A stretch of DNA of 5,494 bases from an uncultured Eubacteriales bacterium (GCA_900555065.1 USJY01000116.1:1-5494), one strand, 5' to 3'. Shown: positions 1-5,212, counted from the stretch's first letter. A program made the numbers and translations. Notes: generated by a model not told the origin, from the sequence alone.

Positions 1-88
1 CGCCGGGCCCGGTTTTATTTGTCTGCGCCGGGCTTTTGCCCGCGCGGCCCGGTTCGACGGGCGCAGAGACCCGGCCCAAAGCCGGCCC

Positions 89-105
89 TGTGAAAATGTG
101 TAAAA
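89..105 (-). promoter_or_regulatory. Two overlapping reverse DnaA boxes upstream of dnaA
   Basis: TGTGTAAAA at 97-105 is the reverse complement of TTTTACACA and fits the degenerate DnaA-box consensus TTWTNCACA fully. TGTGAAAAT at 89-97 has one mismatch and shares base 97 with it. They lie about 30 bp upstream of the -35 element of the dnaA promoter. This suits DnaA autoregulation or an upstream half of a bipartite origin, as in Bacillus. The match is seen in the sequence; the function is inferred. Confidence 0.6.
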
Positions 106-133
106 TTTTCAGTGAATTCACATAACGATAATG

Positions 134-162
134 TTGCTTTTAAAGGGGAAATATGCTATAAT
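134..162 (+). promoter_or_regulatory. dnaA promoter, sigma-A type with extended -10
   Basis: A -35 element TTGCTT (134-139) is separated by exactly 17 bp from a perfect -10 TATAAT (157-162). The -10 is preceded by TG plus one base (154-156), the extended -10 signature. Transcription would start near 169, giving a leader of roughly 90 nt before the dnaA ATG. The surrounding sequence is AT-rich in an otherwise GC-rich region. DnaA boxes just upstream suggest repression by DnaA-ATP. Confidence 0.8.
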
Positions 163-192
163 AAATAAAACAAATCCACAAACTTCTTTCCG

Positions 193-227
193 TCCCCGCC
201 GTGCGTCCCCCGCGGCGGGGGCGGGGA
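193..227 (+). repeat. GC-rich inverted repeats in the dnaA leader
   Basis: TCCCCGCC (193-200) pairs perfectly with GGCGGGGA (220-227). Two alternative pairings use the same bases: CCCCGCCG (194-201) with CGGCGGGG (213-220), and CCCCC (207-211) with GGGGG (217-221). The structure lies in the predicted transcript about 18 nt upstream of the Shine-Dalgarno site. No T-run follows, so it is not an intrinsic terminator. It may stabilise the mRNA or affect translation; that is inference. Confidence 0.5.
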
Positions 228-244
228 TTGAATCCAGAAAAAAC

Positions 245-249
245 AGGAG
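245..249 (+). promoter_or_regulatory. dnaA ribosome binding site
   Basis: AGGAG lies 8 nt before ATG 258. It decides the start against an in-frame GTG at 201, which would add 19 residues encoded by the leader hairpin and has no comparable site. Confidence 0.85.
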
Positions 250-257
250 TGTTTAAA

Positions 258-1583
258 ATGGCGGCTGTCAAAGAACTTTGGAACAGATGCATGGTTATTA
301 TGGAGCAGAAACTACAGAACCCGGTTTCAATGGACGTGTGGCTCAAACAGATACGCCCGGTGGAGATCACCGGCGAAAAGGCCACGCTTTCCGTTCCCTC
401 CGCTTTCTACTGGGAAATCATCCGCGCAAAATTCTATAATGTGATTAAATCGTCGCTGGAGGAGGCCATCGGCTTCCCCATCGCCGTCGAGATCGTCGTG
501 GACGCGGAGCGCGATAAGGAGGATGTTCCCTCCCTGCGGCCTGAGCTTTCCATCTCCACCCTCTCGCTCAACGAGGAATACACCTTTGAAAACTTTGTCG
601 TCGGCAACTCCAACCGCTTCGCGCACGCCGCCTGCCAGGCCGTCGCCAACAACCCGGCCAAGGCCTATAACCCGCTGTTTCTCTACGGCGGTTCCGGACT
701 TGGCAAGACGCACCTGCTCTACGCCATCATCCGCGCCGCAAGGGAGAAATTCCCCAACTATAATATTTTATATGTAAGCTGCGAGGACTTTACAAACGAA
801 CTGATCGAAGCCATCGGCGACGCGACCATGATCGACTTCCGCAACAAATACCGCGCCGTCGATTTGCTGCTGGTGGACGACATCCAGTTCATCGGCGGCA
901 AGGAACAGACCCAGGAGGAGTTTTTCCACACCTTCGACACCCTCTATCGCGCCGGCAAACAGATCGTGCTCGCCTCAGACCGGCCGCCCAAGGAGATCCA
1001 GCAGCTCACAAGCCGCCTCAAAAACCGCTTTGAAAGCGGCCTGCTCGCGGACATCCAGGTCCCCGACTACGAGCTGCGCATGGCCATCATCAATAAAAAA
1101 GCCGAATCGCTCGGCCTGATTCTGCCGCCGGAAGTGGTGGAGTTCCTCGCCAACAAGATCAAAAATAACGTGCGGCAGATCGAAGGCGCGCTCAAAAAAG
1201 TGCTGGCGTTTAACCTGATCAACCAGACCACGCCCTCTATCGCCGTGGCCCAGTCCGCCGTGGCCGACATCCTCAACACAAACGAGCCGGTCGTGCTCGT
1301 CGTGGACAGGATCATCACCGAAGTCGCCCGCTATTACGGCATCTCGGCCGACGACATCAAGAGCAAAAAACGCACCTCCAACATCACCATGGCCCGGCAG
1401 GTGTCCATGTACATCATCCGCGAAGTCTGCCAGCTCTCCCTGCCCCTCATCGGCGAGGAGTTCGACGGCAGGGATCACTCGACCGTCCACCACTCCATCC
1501 GCAAGGTCGAGGCCATGATGGAGACCAATTCCTCCTTCCGCAACGCTGTCAACGACATTATCCACACCGTCAAAGAGAAATAA
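258..1583 (+). CDS. dnaA: Chromosomal replication initiator protein DnaA
   Basis: DnaA is the AAA+ ATPase that binds DnaA boxes, opens the origin and recruits the replicative helicase. The 441-residue product is of usual length. Domain I spans about 1-83 (LWNRC near the N-terminus), followed by a short linker II (about 84-105). In the AAA+ domain, Walker A GGSGLGKT is at 144-151, Walker B LLLVDDIQ at 203-210, sensor I LASD at 238-241, and the sensor II arginine in NVRQIEGAL at 304-312. The C-terminal DnaA-box reader carries GRDHSTV at 404-410, a common variant of GRDHTTV. The arginine-finger segment reads NRFESGL at 256-262 where SRFEWGL is usual. Start ATG 258 is set by its ribosome site and by alignment of the N-terminus with known DnaA. 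The gene is first in the order dnaA-dnaN-recF-remB-gyrB and ends inside the origin, with a DnaA box in its last codons. Confidence 0.98.
   Translation: MAAVKELWNRCMVIMEQKLQNPVSMDVWLKQIRPVEITGEKATLSVPSAFYWEIIRAKFYNVIKSSLEEAIGFPIAVEIVVDAERDKEDVPSLRPELSISTLSLNEEYTFENFVVGNSNRFAHAACQAVANNPAKAYNPLFLYGGSGLGKTHLLYAIIRAAREKFPNYNILYVSCEDFTNELIEAIGDATMIDFRNKYRAVDLLLVDDIQFIGGKEQTQEEFFHTFDTLYRAGKQIVLASDRPPKEIQQLTSRLKNRFESGLLADIQVPDYELRMAIINKKAESLGLILPPEVVEFLANKIKNNVRQIEGALKKVLAFNLINQTTPSIAVAQSAVADILNTNEPVVLVVDRIITEVARYYGISADDIKSKKRTSNITMARQVSMYIIREVCQLSLPLIGEEFDGRDHSTVHHSIRKVEAMMETNSSFRNAVNDIIHTVKEK
1558..1566 (+). promoter_or_regulatory. Perfect DnaA box inside the 3' end of dnaA
   Basis: TTATCCACA, the strongest consensus DnaA box, spans codons for Ile-Ile-His-Thr near the dnaA C-terminus. 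It has the same orientation as the boxes downstream and is the only copy of the exact consensus I found in the window. It probably marks the dnaA-side edge of oriC. Confidence 0.75.
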
Positions 1584-1611
1584 ACCCGTGCTTTTCCGGC
1601 CCGGCGCGTTG

Positions 1612-1629
1612 TTTTCCACATTTTCCACA
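1612..1629 (+). promoter_or_regulatory. Tandem abutting DnaA-box pair
   Basis: TTTTCCACA occurs twice head-to-tail with no spacer. Both copies fit the degenerate consensus exactly, making this the strongest intergenic DnaA site. The 9-bp repeat places the two monomers on different helix faces, which suits filament nucleation (inference). Confidence 0.8.
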
Positions 1630-1844
1630 GAGTTTTTCTACACAGCTGTACCAGAATCTTTGGAAAAAGCTGGATTTTCGACAGGGTTTTTCACTTTTTT
1701 TCGGTTTTGGTTCTAAGTTTTCCACTCTTTCCACATTTTCTCCGGTCCTGATTGGGGTTGTCCACACGCTCCGATTTTCTCCCAAATGCGTTTGCACAGG
1801 CGTAAGACGGGCGGAAACGGGCTTGTCCGAACGGAGAAGCAGGG

Positions 1845-1862
1845 GTTTCCACAGAATCCACG
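1845..1862 (+). promoter_or_regulatory. Last DnaA-box pair next to the unwinding element
   Basis: GTTTCCACA (1845-1853) directly abuts GAATCCACG (1854-1862). Both are imperfect boxes, but they occupy the place of the two boxes that, in the Bacillus subtilis basal unwinding system, precede the GC cluster and the trios. From here DnaA is expected to be loaded onto single-stranded DNA. Confidence 0.65.
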
Positions 1863-1920
1863 GCCCCTATTACTACTACGATATGACTTTACTTCTATTC
1901 CGCAGAATAAACGTTCCTTT
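1863..1920 (+). other. DNA unwinding element with DnaA-trios
   Basis: A GC block (1863-1867) leads into the phased triplets CTA TTA CTA CTA CGA at 1867-1881. On the lower strand these read 3'-GAT AAT GAT GAT GCT, the published DnaA-trio motif bound by DnaA as single-stranded DNA. After a seven-base break, a second short run TTA CTT CTA lies at 1889-1897. The stretch is AT-rich compared with the neighbouring genes and ends at the dnaN ribosome site. Motif and position are seen; unwinding activity is inferred by homology of layout. Confidence 0.78.
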
Positions 1921-1924
1921 TTGA

Positions 1925-1931
1925 AGGGAGG
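1925..1931 (+). promoter_or_regulatory. dnaN ribosome binding site
   Basis: AGGGAGG is placed 7 nt before ATG 1939. It rules out the longer in-frame reading from ATG 1786, which would translate through the DnaA-trio element. Confidence 0.85.
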
Positions 1932-1938
1932 AAGCGCT

Positions 1939-3048
1939 ATGAAATTCACCTGTGAAAAGAGCGCGCTGAGCGAGGCGGTTATGAGCGCGATGCGCGCCGT
2001 CAGTCTGAAATCCACCATAGAGGCGCTGGAGGGGATTCTGGTCGCCGCTGAAAACGGCGCCGTATCCGTGACAGGGTATGACCTTGAATCCGGAATCTGC
2101 ACGACCATTGAAGCGTCCGTCGAAGAGGAGGGGCGCGTCGTGCTCGGCGCGCGTACCCTTTCCGAAATGGTGCGAAAGCTGCCGGAGGGCGACGTGAGCG
2201 TCTGCACCGACGACAAGCTCGTCACCCAGATCCGCTGCGGCCTGTCCGAATCGTCGCTCATGGGCATCGACGCGGGCGAGTACCCCGATCTGCCGCAGGT
2301 GCAGGGGAAAGCGACGCTGAAACTCAGCTTTGACGCCCTGCGCAACCTTGTAAAGCGCACGGTATTCGCCGTCGCCGTCACCGACGCGCGGCCTATCCTG
2401 ACCGGCGTGCTGCTCACGGCCCAGGGCGATGGGATCACCGCCGTGGCTGTGGACGGGTTCCGCCTGGGCCTTGCCAGAGAAAAGCTGCTGGGCGGCCCTG
2501 TCGAGCCGGTGAGCGTGGTCGTGCCCGGCAAGAGCATGAGCGAGATCGGCAAAATTATCCGCGAGACGGACGAGGAGCTGACGCTCGATTTGTCCGACAA
2601 GCACCTGCGCATGGCCCGCGGCAACGTCACCTTTGTGTGCCGGCTGCTCGAGGGCGATTTCATCAACTATGAATCGGTCATCCCGACCGAGACGACGACG
2701 GAAACAGTCGTGGACACGGCGCTGCTGATCGACTCGATCGAGCGCGCGTCGGTCGTGATCAACGAGAAGATGCGCAGCCCCATTATTCTGCGCTTTGAGG
2801 AGACGGGCATCGGCGTATCCTGCGTAAGCTCGCTCGGAAAGGTGCTCGACCGCGTCCATGCCGTGACGAAGGGGCCCGAGCTGGAACTGGGCGTGAACAA
2901 CCGTTATATTCTCGACGCGCTCAAGGCCTGCGAGACGCAGGGAGTGCGCGTCTGCATGCAGTCGAGCCTTTCGCCTATGATGATTCTGCCGCTGGAGGGC
3001 AACGACTTCCTGTTCATCGTCGTGCCCATGCGCTACAAGACCGAGTAA
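1939..3048 (+). CDS. dnaN: DNA polymerase III sliding clamp, beta subunit
   Basis: The clamp encircles DNA as a dimer and tethers the polymerase and repair enzymes to it. The 369-residue product matches the family length (366-378) and spans three clamp folds of about 120 residues each. Family landmarks are KSTIEALEGILVAA at 24-37, RPILTGVLL at 151-159, DGFRL at 172-176 (DGHRL in Escherichia coli, forming part of the partner-binding pocket), EGDFINYESVIP at 238-249 and the C-terminal VVPMR at 361-365, which completes the pocket. The start is set by a strong ribosome site and by alignment of MKFTCEKSAL with known clamps. Four residues (YKTE) follow the usual terminal Met-Arg. It lies directly downstream of oriC, the usual arrangement. 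No T-tailed terminator follows it, so co-transcription with recF is possible. Confidence 0.98.
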   Translation: MKFTCEKSALSEAVMSAMRAVSLKSTIEALEGILVAAENGAVSVTGYDLESGICTTIEASVEEEGRVVLGARTLSEMVRKLPEGDVSVCTDDKLVTQIRCGLSESSLMGIDAGEYPDLPQVQGKATLKLSFDALRNLVKRTVFAVAVTDARPILTGVLLTAQGDGITAVAVDGFRLGLAREKLLGGPVEPVSVVVPGKSMSEIGKIIRETDEELTLDLSDKHLRMARGNVTFVCRLLEGDFINYESVIPTETTTETVVDTALLIDSIERASVVINEKMRSPIILRFEETGIGVSCVSSLGKVLDRVHAVTKGPELELGVNNRYILDALKACETQGVRVCMQSSLSPMMILPLEGNDFLFIVVPMRYKTE

Positions 3049-3065
3049 AGGACGCATAGAGTTTC

Positions 3066-3079
3066 CCGCGGTCCCGCGG
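3066..3079 (+). repeat. GC hairpin just after dnaN
   Basis: CCGCG (3066-3070) pairs with CGCGG (3075-3079) around a 4-nt loop, 17 bases after the dnaN stop. There is no T-run after it. It could protect a 3' end or cause pausing, but it does not qualify as an intrinsic terminator. Confidence 0.35.
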
Positions 3080-3095
3080 CGACGGCATGCGGCCC

Positions 3096-3221
3096 GGCCG
3101 CGCGCGGGCAGGCGTGCGAAAAGAGCGCGCGAAAGAGGAGGCGGCCGCGCGCGGGCAAAGGATCCCGGGACAGCGCGCGCAAAAGGATACGGACAGGGCA
3201 GCGCGGGCAGCGCGCGAAAGA
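3096..3221 (+). repeat. Short interleaved direct repeats
   Basis: GGCCGCGCGCGGGCA occurs at 3096-3110 and 3143-3157. AGCGCGCGAAAGA occurs at 3124-3136 and 3209-3221. A looser repeat of a CAAA(A)GGAT...GGACAG pattern sits between them (about 3156-3196). This suggests the spacer grew by local duplication. Alternating GC runs could favour Z-DNA. No direct-repeat/spacer regularity of a CRISPR array is present. Confidence 0.65.
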
Positions 3222-3250
3222 AGGCCGAAAATGTCGGAAGCGAAAAGATT

Positions 3251-3282
3251 CGTTTAAACGCAAAACGGCGTTTCAAAAACGC
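3251..3282 (+). repeat. Competing short inverted repeats
   Basis: The palindrome CGTTTAAACG (3251-3260) is followed by AAACGC (3256-3261), GCGTTT (3268-3273) and AAACGC (3277-3282). The middle arm can pair with either flank, with a 6-nt or a 3-nt loop, so two hairpins exclude each other. No T-run follows. A regulatory role is unproven. Confidence 0.4.
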
Positions 3283-3434
3283 GCTGATAAAAGCTCGGCC
3301 CGGCATGTAAAGACAGATTCGGGCAAACGGGCTGAAAACGCGCGGACAGGCGGCGCAGGGCGCGTCCGTCCCGCGCAGACGCGGCCGGTTTTGCGGATAG
3401 GCCCGCGTATCAGTGATAAAGAAGGAAGCGCCGG

Positions 3435-4523
3435 ATGCAGGTATCACAAATCGAGTTCTACCAGTTTCGAAACCTGGAAAACCAGCTGCTCGCGCCCGGC
3501 AGGGGCACTACCCTGATTTATGGCGATAACGGGCAGGGTAAAACGAATATAATAGAGGCGATCTGGCTGTTTTCCTGCGGCAAGAGCTTCCGCGCGGCGG
3601 CCGACCGGGAGATGATCCGGTTCGGCTGCGACACGGCCCGGCTCAAAATGCGGGCGAGCGACCCGGTGCGCGACGTGGGCTTTGAGGCCGTGCTGCACCG
3701 CGAGCGGCGCAAGGAATTGTTCGTAAGCGGCGAAAAGCTGAAAAAAAACGCCGACCTGCTCGGCGGGCTGTGCACCGTGCTGTTCGTGCCCGACCACCTG
3801 CGGCTGGTGAGCGGCAGCCCGGGCGAGCGGCGCAGGTTTCTGGATATTTCGCTGTGCCAGCAGAGCAAGGGGTATATGGTCGCTTTGGGAGAGTACAACA
3901 AGCTGCTTGAGCGCAAAAACGCCCTGCTCAAGCAGGGCTACCGCCTTTCCGACGACGAGCTGGACGTATGGGACGAGTCGCTCGCGCTGCGCGCCGCGAA
4001 GATCACGGCCGCGCGCGCCGCATATATCGAACGGCTGCAGGAGTTCTGCCTTGCGGTGCAGGAAGAACTGTCCGGCGGCGAAGAGGAGCTCGTCCTGTAC
4101 TACGAAAGCCAGGTCGATCCGCACATGGCGGAGGCGGATATTGCGGCGGCCTACCTGGAACGGCTGCGCTACGAGCGCGGAACCGACCTTTTAAACGGGG
4201 TCACGGGCGCGGGCGCGCACCGGGACGACCTCGGTATTGAGCTCAACAGCGCGCCGCTGAAAAAATACGGCTCGCAGGGCCAGAAGCGCAGCGCCGTGCT
4301 GGCGCTTAAGCTGGCGGAAGGCATGGTGCTCGAACAGGCGTTCGGGTACAGTCCCGTGTTCCTGCTCGACGACGTGCTCAGCGAGCTGGACGAGGGAAGA
4401 CGGGAATATATATTGTCCAAAATCGAGGGCAGGCAGGTGATTATCACCGGCTGTACGCGCGAGGCCGCGCCCGCGGGCACGGTTCGCTATTATGTAAAGG
4501 ACGGAAGGGCGGTGGAGGACTGA
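3435..4523 (+). CDS. recF: DNA replication and repair protein RecF
   Basis: RecF is a DNA-binding ATPase that, with RecO and RecR, helps load RecA at gaps and stalled forks. The 362-residue product is of family length. Walker A GDNGQGKT is at 30-37, with Lys36 as in Escherichia coli RecF. The family motif GSPGERRRFLD is at 127-137, GAHRDD at 260-265 (GPHRDD is usual), the ABC-type signature GSQGQ at 279-283, Walker B FLLDDVLSELD with Asp312 and Asp313, and IITGCT near the C-terminus. The middle part (about 150-230) is the helical arm. Start ATG 3435 has AAGGA 8 nt upstream and gives the standard N-terminus. Its stop overlaps the remB start. No separate promoter before it is convincing; a TTGCGG/GATAAA pair at 3391/3415 would start the RNA after the ribosome site. 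Confidence 0.97.
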   Translation: MQVSQIEFYQFRNLENQLLAPGRGTTLIYGDNGQGKTNIIEAIWLFSCGKSFRAAADREMIRFGCDTARLKMRASDPVRDVGFEAVLHRERRKELFVSGEKLKKNADLLGGLCTVLFVPDHLRLVSGSPGERRRFLDISLCQQSKGYMVALGEYNKLLERKNALLKQGYRLSDDELDVWDESLALRAAKITAARAAYIERLQEFCLAVQEELSGGEEELVLYYESQVDPHMAEADIAAAYLERLRYERGTDLLNGVTGAGAHRDDLGIELNSAPLKKYGSQGQKRSAVLALKLAEGMVLEQAFGYSPVFLLDDVLSELDEGRREYILSKIEGRQVIITGCTREAAPAGTVRYYVKDGRAVED

Positions 4524-4798
4524 TGTACCTGCATCTAGGGCAGGACTATGTGATCGGCTACCGGGACATTGTCGGGATATTCGACATTGAGACCGTTTCG
4601 GTCGGCAAGGCGACACGCGCCTTTTTCCGGGAGAGCGAGCGGCGCGGGCAGATCGTGACCGTATCGGAAGAGCTGCCAAAATCGGTGGTTCTGTGCGATA
4701 CGGCGCACGGGTATGTGACCTATATTTCCCAGCTCTCGGCCGCCACGCTCAAAAAGCGGCTGCAGAACATGACGGGTTTCGAGCAGCGGCTGCGATGA
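4523..4798 (+). CDS. remB: RemB-like DUF370 protein
   Basis: The 91-residue protein belongs to the DUF370 family (RemA/RemB, YaaB). It opens MYLHLGQDYVIGYRDIVGIFDIE, matching the Bacillus subtilis YaaB start pattern, and ends with PKSVV (52-56) and SAATLKKR (72-79), both conserved. In Bacillus the family is linked to activation of biofilm matrix genes; the related RemA binds DNA as a ring-shaped oligomer. The job in this organism is unknown. The gene starts on the last base of the recF stop (TGATG), with GGAGG only 4 nt upstream, inside recF, so translation is probably coupled to recF. The place between recF and gyrB is the standard one. It has a slightly longer C-terminal tail than the Bacillus protein (about 81 residues). 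Confidence 0.93.
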   Translation: MYLHLGQDYVIGYRDIVGIFDIETVSVGKATRAFFRESERRGQIVTVSEELPKSVVLCDTAHGYVTYISQLSAATLKKRLQNMTGFEQRLR

Positions 4799-4831
4799 CC
4801 GGCGGGGCGCGGTCCGGACCGAAAACGCCGG
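4799..4831 (+). repeat. Nested inverted repeat abutting the remB stop
   Basis: CCGGCG (4799-4804) pairs with CGCCGG (4826-4831) and encloses a perfect 12-bp palindrome CGGTCCGGACCG (4810-4821). It begins at the first base after the remB TGA. It lacks a T-run, so intrinsic termination is doubtful; 3' end stabilisation or a protein-binding site are alternatives. GCGCGGTCCGG from its middle (4807-4817) recurs at 4872-4882. Confidence 0.5.
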
Positions 4832-5151
4832 GGGCCTGCGTCGGCAATTTATGCGAGACGGAAAACAGGGAGCGCGGTCCGGGGAGCTGAAACGGCGCGG
4901 TGAAACCAGAGCGCCGGGCCGCGGGGATAACCTGCGGGGCCGCGCCGGGTGCGCCGGCCTGTCCGACGCGCGGGGGCCGGAAATGGAAAAACAGACACTG
5001 CGGGCTGCGGAAACGGGAAGCCGCCCGAAGCAAAGACGCCGTCCTGCCGCAGCGGCGCAGTCCCTGGGCCGGATCTGAGACGGCCGACGTCGCCGGCTGC
5101 TCTCCGGGCTGCGGGACGGTGCGGGCCCTCTGCCAAAGCCGCTGCGTGGGC

Positions 5152-5203
5152 TTCGATTTAAAACAGAATGGTAATTTTATTATTTATTATACTATACGTA
5201 TAT
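5152..5203 (+). promoter_or_regulatory. Probable gyrB promoter region (AT-rich)
   Basis: An AT-rich island in GC-rich surroundings lies just before the gyrB ribosome site. The best -10 candidate is TATACT (5188-5193), five of six consensus bases; no good -35 lies at 16-18 bp. An alternative is TTCGAT (5152-5157) with TTTTAT (5175-5180), 17 bp apart, weak on both sides. A 10-bp palindrome TATACGTATA (5193-5202) sits near the expected start of transcription and could be an operator or simply favour melting, as fits supercoil-responsive gyrase genes. Confidence 0.45.
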
Positions 5204-5206
5204 ACC

Positions 5207-5212
5207 GGGAGG
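5207..5212 (+). promoter_or_regulatory. gyrB ribosome binding site, wide spacing
   Basis: GGGAGG is 11 nt before ATG 5224, a little more than usual. There is no closer in-frame start codon, and the product from this ATG aligns residue for residue with known GyrB. Confidence 0.75.

Larger units (their letters stand above)
1584..1938 (+). other. oriC: Replication origin oriC (dnaA-dnaN intergenic region)
   Basis: This gene-free stretch holds a dense series of forward DnaA boxes (TTWTNCACA). Full matches are TTTTCCACA at 1612-1620 and 1621-1629. One-mismatch sites are at 1636-1644, 1687-1695, 1718-1726, 1727-1735, 1758-1766, 1790-1798 and 1845-1853. A degenerate GAATCCACG lies at 1854-1862, and a weak reverse site at 1659-1667. 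Three pairs abut with no gap (1612/1621, 1718/1727, 1845/1854). The array ends in a GC block, a DnaA-trio tract and AT-rich DNA next to dnaN, the polarity described for Bacillus subtilis. The + strand is T-rich here, unlike the spacers further downstream. I found no convincing separate dnaN promoter. The dnaN Shine-Dalgarno site lies at its right edge. Confidence 0.93.
3049..3434 (+). other. dnaN-recF spacer, gene-free, strongly T-poor
   Basis: I see no supported gene in these 386 bp. The + strand is very poor in T: 4 of 120 bases at 3121-3240 and 38 of 360 at 3061-3420. It is rich in GCGC runs and purine tracts. The frame of dnaN stays open after its TAA from 3049 to a TGA at 3514-3516, but contains no ATG or GTG and only one late TTG (3391). 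The implied peptide is about one third Arg plus Lys up to recF, so composition is the likeliest reason. Bacillus and many relatives have the small S4-domain gene yaaA at this place; none of its sequence is recognisable here. Confidence 0.7.

Noticed and set aside
41..70. tRNA-like GGTTCGA motif
   Set aside because: The flanking arms do not pair as a T-stem, and no other tRNA arms are present.
201..257. Longer dnaA start at GTG 201
   Set aside because: It has no ribosome site, adds 19 residues coded by the leader hairpin, and the family N-terminus begins at ATG 258.
975..1628. Minus-strand open frame opposite dnaA
   Set aside because: It has Gly/Asp/Val-rich shadow composition and runs through the oriC boxes; no ribosome site or family resemblance.
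1786..1938. Longer dnaN start at ATG 1786
   Set aside because: It would translate through DnaA boxes and trios; ATG 1939 has a strong ribosome site and the family N-terminus.
3096..3221. CRISPR-like repeats
   Set aside because: Repeats are 13-15 bp, two copies each, irregularly spaced and interleaved; no array structure.
3033..3263. Small minus-strand frame over the dnaN-recF spacer
   Set aside because: It is Arg-rich and overlaps the dnaN end; explained by GC-rich, A-poor composition of that strand.
3391..3420. recF promoter TTGCGG / GATAAA, 18 bp apart
   Set aside because: The RNA would begin after the recF ribosome site, and both hexamers are weak.
1876..3447. Long open frame on the minus strand opposite dnaN
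   Set aside because: It mirrors dnaN codon bias, has Arg/His/Ala-rich low-complexity content and covers the origin; it is a shadow of dnaN.
4851..5078. Small plus-strand frame in the remB-gyrB spacer
   Set aside because: No ribosome site before ATG 4851, Arg/Gly/Ala-rich low-complexity product, and several other frames are equally open there.
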